From positions 1 through 33,221 of IMG/VR virus record IMGVR_UViG_3300033149_004203: a stretch of 33,221 bases of DNA. One strand, given 5' to 3'. Position numbers and translations under genes: made by a program. Shown one piece after another: positions 21,855 through 28,218 of the stretch. Within the stretch, counting starts at the first letter, position 1, and each line of letters opens with the position of its first letter. This stretch comes from a virus. The notes under the pieces are model-generated. The model searched no databases. It had not been told where the DNA came from and saw nothing but the letters and a program-made list of their open reading frames with translations.

Positions 21855-22452
21855 GGCCAAATGCCTCCCTGTCGAATTGGCGTTCGAGCGCCTCGCCGAG
21901 ATATTCCTCGTCGGAGTCGGTGATGCCCAGCCACGGGCGCGGCTCGATAGTCACCGCCGTGCGCAGCGCAAAGAGCGGCACGACGGAATCGCCCGAGCCG
22001 GCGATGGCCAGGATCCCGACGTCCTCCGGCTCCGACCCCGGCCCGGCCGGCACGCGGAAGATGCCGGCGAAGTCGCGCGCCCTCTTGCCCCGCGCCCTCG
22101 GGCTGATCGGGATGGTGAGGGCCTTCGCGTTCTTCGGCCGGATCGGCCCGCCCAGCGCTTCTTGTGTGCCGCGATGCAGGACCTCGCCATGCGTCAGGGG
22201 CGTGCCGATCTCCACGCCCTCGCCATTCGGCAGAACGTTGAAGGTGACACTGCCGGCCAGGCCGCGTCCGCCCCGATGCGTGGCCGGGACCTCTCCGGGC
22301 GCGCTGGCCTCGCCCTGGCGCTGGAACGAGTCCTTGATCCGGCGCACCACGTGCCCGCCGAAATCGCGGGCGACGGGTGTCAGATCCTTCACGGCGCGGA
22401 CGAGACGCTTGATGCGCTTCTCGAACTGCCGAAGATCAGCTTCCAGCCTCAC
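21847..22452 (-). CDS. Phage virion morphogenesis / tail completion-like protein
   Basis: A 201-residue protein starting at GTG 22452. The N-terminal helix (LEADLRQFEKRIKRLVRAVK), the basic middle part with VVRRIKDSFQRQGEA, and EVLHRGTQEALGGPIRPKNA (about residues 90-110) resemble the Mu G / P2 S family of morphogenesis proteins, where a His/Gly-rich segment is followed by an R-P loop. These proteins act at the head-tail junction in phage assembly. The protein is somewhat longer than the usual 130-170 residues. The stop overlaps the next start region by 8 bp. Confidence 0.6.
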   Translation of the reverse strand: MRLEADLRQFEKRIKRLVRAVKDLTPVARDFGGHVVRRIKDSFQRQGEASAPGEVPATHRGGRGLAGSVTFNVLPNGEGVEIGTPLTHGEVLHRGTQEALGGPIRPKNAKALTIPISPRARGKRARDFAGIFRVPAGPGSEPEDVGILAIAGSGDSVVPLFALRTAVTIEPRPWLGITDSDEEYLGEALERQFDREAFGRG

Positions 22453-22458
22453 GGTATA

Positions 22459-22550
22459 GACACCCTTCGAATAGACACAGATTCACACTGATCAAACTGA
22501 TCAAACCATAACAATGGACTTGTCTGTTGCCGTATCAGTGTCGATCAGTG
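22459..22550. repeat. CACTGATCAAACTGATCA-type interspersed repeat region
   Basis: Between the morphogenesis and gp36-like genes: ACACAGATTCACACTGATCA on the left and GTATCAGTGTCGATCAGTGT on the right, in opposite orientation, a form of the AC(A)CAGAT repeats seen elsewhere in the window. No gene is visible in these 92 bp. Confidence 0.5.
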
Positions 22551-22555
22551 TCCTG

Positions 22556-22981
22556 TTAGAGCGGTTCGTCGCGTCCGAAGACGCGGTCCTTCACGCTGTG
22601 TCTCACCCCGCCGGCGCCGGCGCTCTCGCTGGGTTTCGGCAGGATGCCAAGTCCCGCCTTGCCGGCGACGATGTCCTTGAGCCAGGCGATGCAGGCCTTG
22701 TAGTTGTCCTTGATGTCCTCGCTGAGCGCCCGCCGCCCCTTGTAGAGGAAGTAACAGGCCATCGTCACGGCCTTCTGCTGGAGCACTTTCGGCACGGGCG
22801 CGGGGATCGGCACGACGTAGACCTTGCCCAGGTAGGAGTCGATCTCTCCCTCGGCGTCCTCGATGGCCTGGCTGACCACGGCCGCGTCGGCCGTCCCGTC
22901 CTCGTCGTGGTCCGCCAGGCGCACCAGGTCGGCGGGCGAGATCCGCCGCTCGATGTCGGCCAGCGCGATGTAATTCCCCAT
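22556..22981 (-). CDS. Head-tail adaptor protein, Mu gp36 family (DUF1320)
   Basis: A 141-residue protein. MGNYIALADIERRISPADLV, SQAIEDAEGEIDSYLGKVYVV and LQQKAVTMACYFLYKGRR match the gp36/DUF1320 family of Mu-like phages: a short N-terminal helix, a helix with acidic residues, a Y-Lys loop and a long basic helix. Typical members are 130-145 residues, so the length fits. These proteins connect the portal to the tail in Mu-like virions. It lies directly after the major capsid gene, as in Mu, separated by a palindromic element. Confidence 0.85.
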   Translation of the reverse strand: MGNYIALADIERRISPADLVRLADHDEDGTADAAVVSQAIEDAEGEIDSYLGKVYVVPIPAPVPKVLQQKAVTMACYFLYKGRRALSEDIKDNYKACIAWLKDIVAGKAGLGILPKPSESAGAGGVRHSVKDRVFGRDEPL

Positions 22982-23022
22982 CGCTCGCCTCGCGTTATCG
23001 GAAGGGCGACAGAACCCTGTAG

Positions 23023-23060
23023 GGGGACAGGACCCTTAAGGCGTTAGGGGTCCTGTCCCC
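23023..23060. repeat. Palindromic element P14 (intergenic)
   Basis: A 38-bp copy between the major capsid and gp36-like genes. The sequence GGGCGACAGAACCCTGTA to its left looks like a decayed half copy. The right end is followed by TTCTCA rather than TTAC. Confidence 0.9.
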
Positions 23061-23091
23061 TTCTCACGTGGGCTCATGGCCCTGTTGTGGT

Positions 23092-24024
23092 TTATCCTCC
23101 TGCCGTTGTGGTGGTCTCGCCCTCAGCGCCCCACTGCGAAGCCTCAATGAGGTGCGGGAGCACGATGGCGCGGCCATAACGCCGGGCCGTCTTGAACTCG
23201 TAGATCTCCTGGTAGAACACGTTGGCGTCGCTCGGATCGGTCTTTGCGGTGAGGGCCGGGGCATCGCGGTTCTGCACGATGATCGGCTTCTCGTCGCTCG
23301 TGTCCACGAGGAACCAGTAGTTGGCAGAGGCGCCGGTCAGCGCGCCCCAGACCACAATCTTGACAGCCTCGTCCCGGTCGGGGTTGGTGACTCCCGGCGC
23401 GCTGTTTTCCGCGCGCAGGATGGCCTTCGCGACCGTCTCATTGCTCGGGCCGCAGATGAGGTGCGTGGGCCTCAGTTCCAGCGCTTGGCCATCCGGGCCC
23501 GGGCGCGTCCGAAGCTTCAGCCGGGCCGCGCGATAGTTGACGACGTTCAGCGGCCCGTTCGTGATGTTGCTCCAACCCGCCCCGCCAGGCCATTGGTGGT
23601 TGGCCGAAAAGACGTTTGCGCCGTCCGGCCCCCAGGGCGTCGCGAACCCGTTGATGAAGAGCTGCGGCAGCCGGCGATAGGGGTGCGTGGCGGCCAGCCG
23701 CCCGAACCGCTGCATCGCGAGATTGTAGACGCCCATGTCCTCATCCTCGATGTTGCCCCGAGGAACCCTGAGGATCCTGCCGAAGAACCGGTTCGGGATC
23801 TCCTGGACGAACTTGCCGAGATCCAGCGTCGTGTACTGATCGAGCAACTCCTCGAGATCGCCCAGCAGGGCGCCCGTCGGATACTCCTCCTTGGACTTCG
23901 AGGACGGGACTTCGACAACGAAGTCCACCACATCCTCAGGAAGCTTCGCTTCCTTGACTGCGGCCAGCAACAGGGCTTTGAAGCCCGTGAAGAGCCGCAC
24001 CAGATTACCTTGCGTGATGTCCAT
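23092..24024 (-). CDS. Major capsid protein, Mu gpT-like
   Basis: A 310-residue protein with ATG 24024 behind a strong AGGAGG. The first 120 residues are helical and acidic, then come FINGFATPWGPDGANVFSAN, NVVNYRAARLKLRTRPGPDG, LRPTHLICGPSNETVAKAIL and FLVDTSDEKPIIVQNRDAPA, the arrangement of the gpT-type HK97-fold capsids of Mu-like phages. It lies after the protease/scaffold and decoration-type genes, as in Mu. The C-terminus ends ETTTTAGG, a short version of the Thr tails seen on neighbouring virion proteins. The protein should form the icosahedral shell (several hundred copies), so a surface-exposed tail would be highly multivalent. Confidence 0.87.
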   Translation of the reverse strand: MDITQGNLVRLFTGFKALLLAAVKEAKLPEDVVDFVVEVPSSKSKEEYPTGALLGDLEELLDQYTTLDLGKFVQEIPNRFFGRILRVPRGNIEDEDMGVYNLAMQRFGRLAATHPYRRLPQLFINGFATPWGPDGANVFSANHQWPGGAGWSNITNGPLNVVNYRAARLKLRTRPGPDGQALELRPTHLICGPSNETVAKAILRAENSAPGVTNPDRDEAVKIVVWGALTGASANYWFLVDTSDEKPIIVQNRDAPALTAKTDPSDANVFYQEIYEFKTARRYGRAIVLPHLIEASQWGAEGETTTTAGG

Positions 24025-24057
24025 CTCTTCGCATCCTCCTGTAGTTGGCGTTCCAAG

Positions 24058-24096
24058 GGGGACAGGCCCCCTAATGGCGTTAGGGGTCCTGTCCCC
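24058..24096. repeat. Palindromic element P15 (intergenic)
   Basis: A 39-bp copy between the decoration-type and major capsid genes; left end GGGGACAGGCCCC, right end GGGGTCCTGTCCCC, followed by TTAC. Confidence 0.92.
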
Positions 24097-24107
24097 TTAC
24101 GGGGTCG

Positions 24108-24674
24108 CTACGCCTGCGCCGTCGTCGTGGTTGTGGTCGGCGCCGCGGTGGTCGTGCCGAGCAGCCACTCATACGGCGTGCCGCCGAACTCGATCTCGAC
24201 CTCATTCGACCCGATGTCCGTTTCCGGATGGGCAGCGAGTGTCGTGCCCGGCAGGCGCATGATCTGCCCGCACCAGATGTCGTTCGTCACGTCCTCGCGG
24301 CAGACGGCAACGGTCTGATCGTCGGCGATATAGACCTTCGCGAAGAGCATGTTCTGCAGCGGGGTCCGGTCCGCCAGGTAGAACCTGACGCGCCCCTTAT
24401 AGAGCACGATGACTTCCTTGGCGCCGGCGTCGCCGCCGTAGTTGTCATACTTGCTGTTCGGGTGCGTGGCCGTGGGATCCTGCGGGTCCGCCATCGCGAG
24501 ACCGGCGAACTTGTGGCCGGCGGTGTCGGACGCAGGGACCGCATAGCCGTCGCTGTCGACGTTCACCAGCCCGCCGACGAAGATGATGGCGTCGGCTGCC
24601 ATCGGGATCCGCAGAAGATCGCCCGACCGCACGCGCATGGTGACCGTGCTTCGCGCTACTGTGAGAGCTGTCAT
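24108..24674 (-). CDS. Capsid decoration-type protein with mucin-like C-terminus
   Basis: A 188-residue protein, ATG 24674 with GGAGGAG upstream. AIIFVGGLVNVDSDGYAVPA and HKFAGLAMADPQD are the pattern of DUF2190-like or gpD-like capsid decoration proteins, a small beta-barrel with a G-x-L-V-N-V start and a G-L-A strand. The following domain (EVIVLYKGRVRFYLADRTPL; LFAKVYIADDQTV) continues the beta fold. Its C-terminus is LLGTTTAAPTTTTTTAQA, a mucin-like tail whose Thr codons are mixed. Its position between the protease and the capsid gene matches Mu gp33. If it is a decoration protein, the tail would project from the capsid surface. Confidence 0.75.
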   Translation of the reverse strand: MTALTVARSTVTMRVRSGDLLRIPMAADAIIFVGGLVNVDSDGYAVPASDTAGHKFAGLAMADPQDPTATHPNSKYDNYGGDAGAKEVIVLYKGRVRFYLADRTPLQNMLFAKVYIADDQTVAVCREDVTNDIWCGQIMRLPGTTLAAHPETDIGSNEVEIEFGGTPYEWLLGTTTAAPTTTTTTAQA

Positions 24675-24717
24675 TTAGGTCTCCTCCGTTTCTGCTTCTG
24701 GTCTGTGGCGCCGGCCC

Positions 24718-25371
24718 TTATCGAGCGGCCAGGTATGCCTCCTTGGAGATGTCGAGCATCTCGCAGACCGCCTTGTCGTCGGCGTCGAACTTCGCCGTCC
24801 CGCCGCCGTCCGCCGGGCGGTCGTGGGCCTGGCCGGCAGTGACGACCGGCAGCGAGTTGATCGCCTCGCGGGCCACGCCGATGTTGTCCTTCGCCGCCAT
24901 GAGGAAGAACTCCCGTTGCGCGGGCGGGATCTTGCCCGCCTCGATGGCGCCGTCCACCAGGGCTTCGGCTTCGTCCTTGCGGTGCGAGGCCTGCAGCTCG
25001 CCGATGGCGTTCAAGATCAGGCCGCTGTCGGCGTCGTCGGCCAAACCGAGCTTGCGCTGCACGGCCCGCACGTCCGACCCCGCCTGGAGCTTGAGGATCG
25101 CAGCCCGGACGGCCGTCTCGTCACTGCCGGCGGCCACGCCGAGCATGCCGGCGATGGCCGCGTTCACAGCCTGCGCCGGCTGGGCTGCGAGCTGTGCCTC
25201 CAGGTCCGTGATCTTTGCCTCCAGGTCCGTGATCTTCGCGGCGTTGGCGACGTTGCCGACGCACGCCTCCGCCACGACCTTGACCTCCGCGTCGACGGCC
25301 AGCCCGAGCTTGGAGGCCAAGTCCTCGGGCGTGATACCGAGCGCGGTTGCGATGAGCTTGAGTAGATCCAT
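24718..25371 (-). CDS. Internal scaffold protein in the protease frame (Mu Z-like)
   Basis: A 217-residue in-frame product starting at ATG 25371 (MDLLKLIATALGITPEDLAS), preceded by a perfect AAGGAGG at 25379-25385 with 7-nt spacing. It contains the coiled coil and a helical domain with LPVVTAGQAHDRPADGGGTA near the end. In Mu the scaffold gpZ starts inside the I gene in exactly this way and builds the prohead core; lambda does the same with Nu3. The strength of the site makes this start credible. The product has no protease block. Confidence 0.75.
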   Translation of the reverse strand: MDLLKLIATALGITPEDLASKLGLAVDAEVKVVAEACVGNVANAAKITDLEAKITDLEAQLAAQPAQAVNAAIAGMLGVAAGSDETAVRAAILKLQAGSDVRAVQRKLGLADDADSGLILNAIGELQASHRKDEAEALVDGAIEAGKIPPAQREFFLMAAKDNIGVAREAINSLPVVTAGQAHDRPADGGGTAKFDADDKAVCEMLDISKEAYLAAR

Positions 25372-25941
25372 GCTCTCGCCTCCTTGTGATGAAGTGCCCG
25401 CCTCATGTTCGGGCGGATCGATCTCGCCGGCATCCGTGCCGGCCAGCTTGTCCTCGTTGAGCGCTTGCAGTTCCGTCATGAATGGCGTGTTCGTCAGCGC
25501 TACGCTGTGGATCAGCATCGGCACCGGATCGCCCGTCACGCGATCGGGCGCGTTCCACCTCAGCACGGGGGAGATGTAGCGGAACGCCCGAGCGGCGACC
25601 TCGCGCGCGGCCTCGGCTACCCACAGGACCTTGCCCCACAGCTCCGTCCCGTTCGCCCGCAGATCCATCGCCTGTATCCACCCGGCAGCCGGGGCCTTCC
25701 CGATCCGGCCGGGCACCGCCAGGCTGGCGTGGTGGTAGTCCAGGGTCAGGTCCGCGTTGTTGGCCTTGTAGTGCCGGCCGAAGTAGTCCAGGGCGCTGGC
25801 CAGGTGGGCCGTGGTCACCACCTCCGGCCCCGAAGGATGTCCCGCCCACGCGCCCGTCCGGGCGAGCATGATCCATTCGGGCACGCCGCCGTCCTGCGCG
25901 ATCGGGATCTCTGAGTTGAGTGCCTGGCGTCTCTTCTTCAT
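24718..25941 (-). CDS. Prohead protease, Mu I-like, with scaffold domain
   Basis: A 407-residue protein started at ATG 25941 (GGAGG, 5-nt spacing); the frame is open upstream through a palindromic element, but no better start is seen. Residues 20-130 (PEWIMLARTGAWAGH; DLTLDYHHASLAV; FRYISPVLRW) match the Mu I-type protease, where the D-Y-x-H and Y-I-S-P blocks are conserved. Residues 191-407 are a helical scaffold with a coiled coil (AAKITDLEAKITDLEAQLAA). An internal start at 25371 with its own strong ribosome site likely yields the scaffold alone, as Mu gpZ does. It follows the portal fusion and precedes the decoration-type gene, the order of Mu. Confidence 0.85.
   Translation of the reverse strand: MKKRRQALNSEIPIAQDGGVPEWIMLARTGAWAGHPSGPEVVTTAHLASALDYFGRHYKANNADLTLDYHHASLAVPGRIGKAPAAGWIQAMDLRANGTELWGKVLWVAEAAREVAARAFRYISPVLRWNAPDRVTGDPVPMLIHSVALTNTPFMTELQALNEDKLAGTDAGEIDPPEHEAGTSSQGGESMDLLKLIATALGITPEDLASKLGLAVDAEVKVVAEACVGNVANAAKITDLEAKITDLEAQLAAQPAQAVNAAIAGMLGVAAGSDETAVRAAILKLQAGSDVRAVQRKLGLADDADSGLILNAIGELQASHRKDEAEALVDGAIEAGKIPPAQREFFLMAAKDNIGVAREAINSLPVVTAGQAHDRPADGGGTAKFDADDKAVCEMLDISKEAYLAAR
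25196..25236. repeat. 21-bp tandem duplication in scaffold coiled coil
   Basis: GCCTCCAGGTCCGTGATCTT occurs twice with a 21-bp period (25196 and 25217), encoding ITDLEAK twice. One period is seven residues, i.e. exactly one coiled-coil heptad. Confidence 0.8.
25379..25385 (-). promoter_or_regulatory. Internal ribosome-binding site for scaffold start
   Basis: AAGGAGG on the minus strand, 7 nt before the internal ATG at 25371; stronger than the site of the full-length gene. Confidence 0.75.
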
Positions 25942-25963
25942 TACATCCTCCGTAGCGGTCCAG

Positions 25964-26002
25964 GGGGACAGGACCCTTAAAGTCGTTAGGGGTCCTGTCC
26001 CC
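25964..26002. repeat. Palindromic element P16 (abuts the portal stop codon)
   Basis: A 39-bp copy between the portal and protease genes. Its flank TTAC supplies the stop of the portal fusion: on the minus strand the gene ends AAG TAA GGGG, where GTAA is part of the extended element end. Confidence 0.92.
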
Positions 26003-28126
26003 TTACTTGTCATGTCCCAGGAGCGCCGCCGGCAGCGACAGCCCGGCGAGCAGCTCCGCGTCGGCGCGGCCCTCCTCGGTGGCCGGCTGCTGCCCGCCCG
26101 CCTCCAGGTAGTAGGCGTCGTTTCGGTTGAACATCCAGTCCGGGTTCGGCGGCACGGTGGGCTGCCCCTCTGTGACGGACCGTCCCTCCGCCTGCATTTC
26201 GGACGGGCTGATGGTGGTGGTCCAGCAGCGGCAGTTGAACTCCCACGGCGGCAGGAAGCTGCCCCAGAACGGGTCGTCAATCGGTTTGATCGTGCCGTCC
26301 AGCGCAGCGTGGGTCGGCCGCGCATCGGCGACCGCGTGGTATTGCATGAAGGGCCGTTCGGCCATGCCCTCGACGGCCTTGATCCAGGCGTCGGCCGCGT
26401 TCAGGGTCGCGACGTTCTGGCCGTAGAGGAGGCGGGCGCGGTAGTGGGGGAGCTGCCCCTCGCCGGGTTCCTGCGAGCCGGGCACGGAGATCCCCAACCC
26501 CTCCAGGCGGCCGAGGAAGTCGGACTCGCCCTCGCCCGCGTTGACTACCCCGCTGAACGCCTCGGCGATCCGCGCGATATCGAGGAGGTCCACGCCGCTC
26601 GAGTACCACACGCGCTGCCGGCCGGCGGGGCTGAGCGCCTCCCACGCATCGGGTGTGGCGACCCGCCGTTCGGCGAGCCAGTCCATACCCCTCTCTAACT
26701 CCACCGACTGCGGCGCCTCCGCCTGGTTAGTTGCACCGGCGGGGGCAGCGTGCGTGCGCGCGCCCCGTAAGGGGACAGGACCCCGTAAGGGGACAGGGAC
26801 CTTAACGACTTTAGGGTCCCTGTCCCCTTCAGGCAGCGGAGCATTCGCAAAAGCGCCTGCGCCGAACCCGGCCGTCGCTGGGACGAGCACCGGCTCGTCG
26901 CCCTCGGGCTCGGGGATGTTGAATTTCCTCCGGGCGTGGCTGACGGGGATCGGCATCCCCGCCTCGGCCAGCGTCTTGAAAGTGGTGGCCAGTTGCGGCA
27001 GGTCCTCCGGCTCCTGGAACGCGGTGTGCCAGAACGGCACCGGCGCGTTCGGGCCCTTGTTCAGGTGGATGATGGGCGCCAGAAGCTGCTGCGTCAGCGT
27101 CTCGTCCAGGCCCAACGCGTCCGTCTCGGTCAGATCGCCGCGGACCTCGTTGTGCACCTTGCCAAGGGCGTAGCTCCCGCCGCCCTCGCCGCCGCTGGTG
27201 AGCGTCTGCCCCAGGATCGCCTTCGTCATTTCCCGGTCGGCATGGTCCATGAGGCGCTCGAATATCTGCCCCTCGCCGGCCGCCGCCGTGTTGAGGACCT
27301 CGATCACGTTGCCCTCGCGCACGACGGCTGCCATGTCCACGCCCATTGCCTGGACGGCCGCGTAGAGATGCTGCGCCTCGTCGCTGTCCCAGGCCACACC
27401 TTCCCGGAGGTGGCCGATCCGGGGCGGCATGCCGTAGACCTCGGCGAACGCCAGCCAGTCCTTCACTCCATACTGGCGCATCACGAACGGCCGGACGCAC
27501 GATTTCAACAGCGACCAGTTCCACAGGAACCCGCTGCGCGCCTGGGCGCGGTGGATGATGAAACTCAGCGGGTTGATCTCCTGATCGTCGCCGTAGTTCT
27601 CCCCCTTCAGCAGCAGCGTCATGCCGTCCGCAGCGAGCGTGAACCATCTTTGAGGGCGGTAGTGTAGGCGCGCCGGCGTCCACTCGCTCTTCGTTGTCAG
27701 CCACTCGATCTCCAGGATGGCGACGCCCTTCCCGACGGCGTCGAGCAGGTCCATTTTTGCTTCGCGCATGCCCGAGATCCCCGCCACCACGTCGCGGGCG
27801 TATTCGGCCATCGCATCCGCCTCGGGGCTGTCGTCGGCCGGCAGGATCTCGTGGGCGAGGGACGCGACCGCGTTCTTCCGGGTCCGGAGGTGGGTGTCAA
27901 GGAGGGAATCGCGGCGCTCCATCTCCTCGAACAACTCGCACTGCGCCGACATGTCCCCGCCCTGTGCGTCCAGCAGATACTGCCGGATCTGCGTGGGCGT
28001 GAGGTTGATCTGTGTCAGAGACGATTCAACGGTCCGCGACCCCCACTGGGTGGCCGTCGCCACCAGCTTCTTCTCGGGCTTCTTCGCCGGCCGCCCGTAC
28101 TGGTCAAGGATCGTTGACTCTTTCAT
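26003..28126 (-). CDS. Portal (DUF935) fused to MuF head morphogenesis domain
   Basis: A 707-residue protein. Residues 1-430 are a Mu gp29-like portal (TQINLTPTQIRQYLLDAQGG; HLRTRKNAVASLAHEILPAD; LAFAEVYGMPPRIGHLREG; ILGQTLTSGGEGGGSYALGK), which forms the ring through which DNA enters. Residues 470-650 are a MuF / SPP1 gp7-type domain (YHAVADARPTHAALDGTIKP; PPWEFNCRCWTTT, the C-R-C end mark). In Mu these are separate genes, gp29 and gp30. Residues 433-455 (GDRDPKVVKVPVPLRGPVPL) at the junction are encoded by a nested palindromic element, so the repeat is the linker. After the MuF end mark come about 60 residues of unclear fold. The stop codon is supplied by a further element. Confidence 0.88.
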   Translation of the reverse strand: MKESTILDQYGRPAKKPEKKLVATATQWGSRTVESSLTQINLTPTQIRQYLLDAQGGDMSAQCELFEEMERRDSLLDTHLRTRKNAVASLAHEILPADDSPEADAMAEYARDVVAGISGMREAKMDLLDAVGKGVAILEIEWLTTKSEWTPARLHYRPQRWFTLAADGMTLLLKGENYGDDQEINPLSFIIHRAQARSGFLWNWSLLKSCVRPFVMRQYGVKDWLAFAEVYGMPPRIGHLREGVAWDSDEAQHLYAAVQAMGVDMAAVVREGNVIEVLNTAAAGEGQIFERLMDHADREMTKAILGQTLTSGGEGGGSYALGKVHNEVRGDLTETDALGLDETLTQQLLAPIIHLNKGPNAPVPFWHTAFQEPEDLPQLATTFKTLAEAGMPIPVSHARRKFNIPEPEGDEPVLVPATAGFGAGAFANAPLPEGDRDPKVVKVPVPLRGPVPLRGARTHAAPAGATNQAEAPQSVELERGMDWLAERRVATPDAWEALSPAGRQRVWYSSGVDLLDIARIAEAFSGVVNAGEGESDFLGRLEGLGISVPGSQEPGEGQLPHYRARLLYGQNVATLNAADAWIKAVEGMAERPFMQYHAVADARPTHAALDGTIKPIDDPFWGSFLPPWEFNCRCWTTTISPSEMQAEGRSVTEGQPTVPPNPDWMFNRNDAYYLEAGGQQPATEEGRADAELLAGLSLPAALLGHDK
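26771..26827. repeat. Palindromic element P17, nested with a half copy (in frame)
   Basis: The core copy is 26789-26827. A left half copy GGGGACAGGACCCC begins at 26771; both are preceded by GTAA. Encodes the linker between portal and MuF domains. Confidence 0.9.
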
Positions 28127-28141
28127 CTTCTCCGTCCAAGA

Positions 28142-28197
28142 GGGACAGGGCTCCGTAAGGGGACAGGGACCTTAAGGCCTTTAGGGTCCCAGTCCCC
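28142..28197. repeat. Palindromic element P18, nested with degraded flanks (intergenic)
   Basis: The core copy is 28159-28197 (GGGGACAGGGACC...GGTCCCAGTCCCC). GGGACAGGGCTCC to its left and TTTGTCCCT to its right look like halves of an older copy. It lies between the large terminase and portal genes. Confidence 0.87.
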
Positions 28198-28218
28198 CTG
28201 ACTTTGTCCCTTTCTGCC

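Noticed and set aside
23068-24318. Plus-strand open frame of 416 codons over the capsid gene
   Set aside because: Antisense shadow of the major capsid and decoration-type genes, crossing a palindromic element.
2251-28197. 39-bp hairpins as intrinsic terminators
   Set aside because: None is followed by a T-run on either strand, and most lie inside open reading frames, so termination there would block gene expression.
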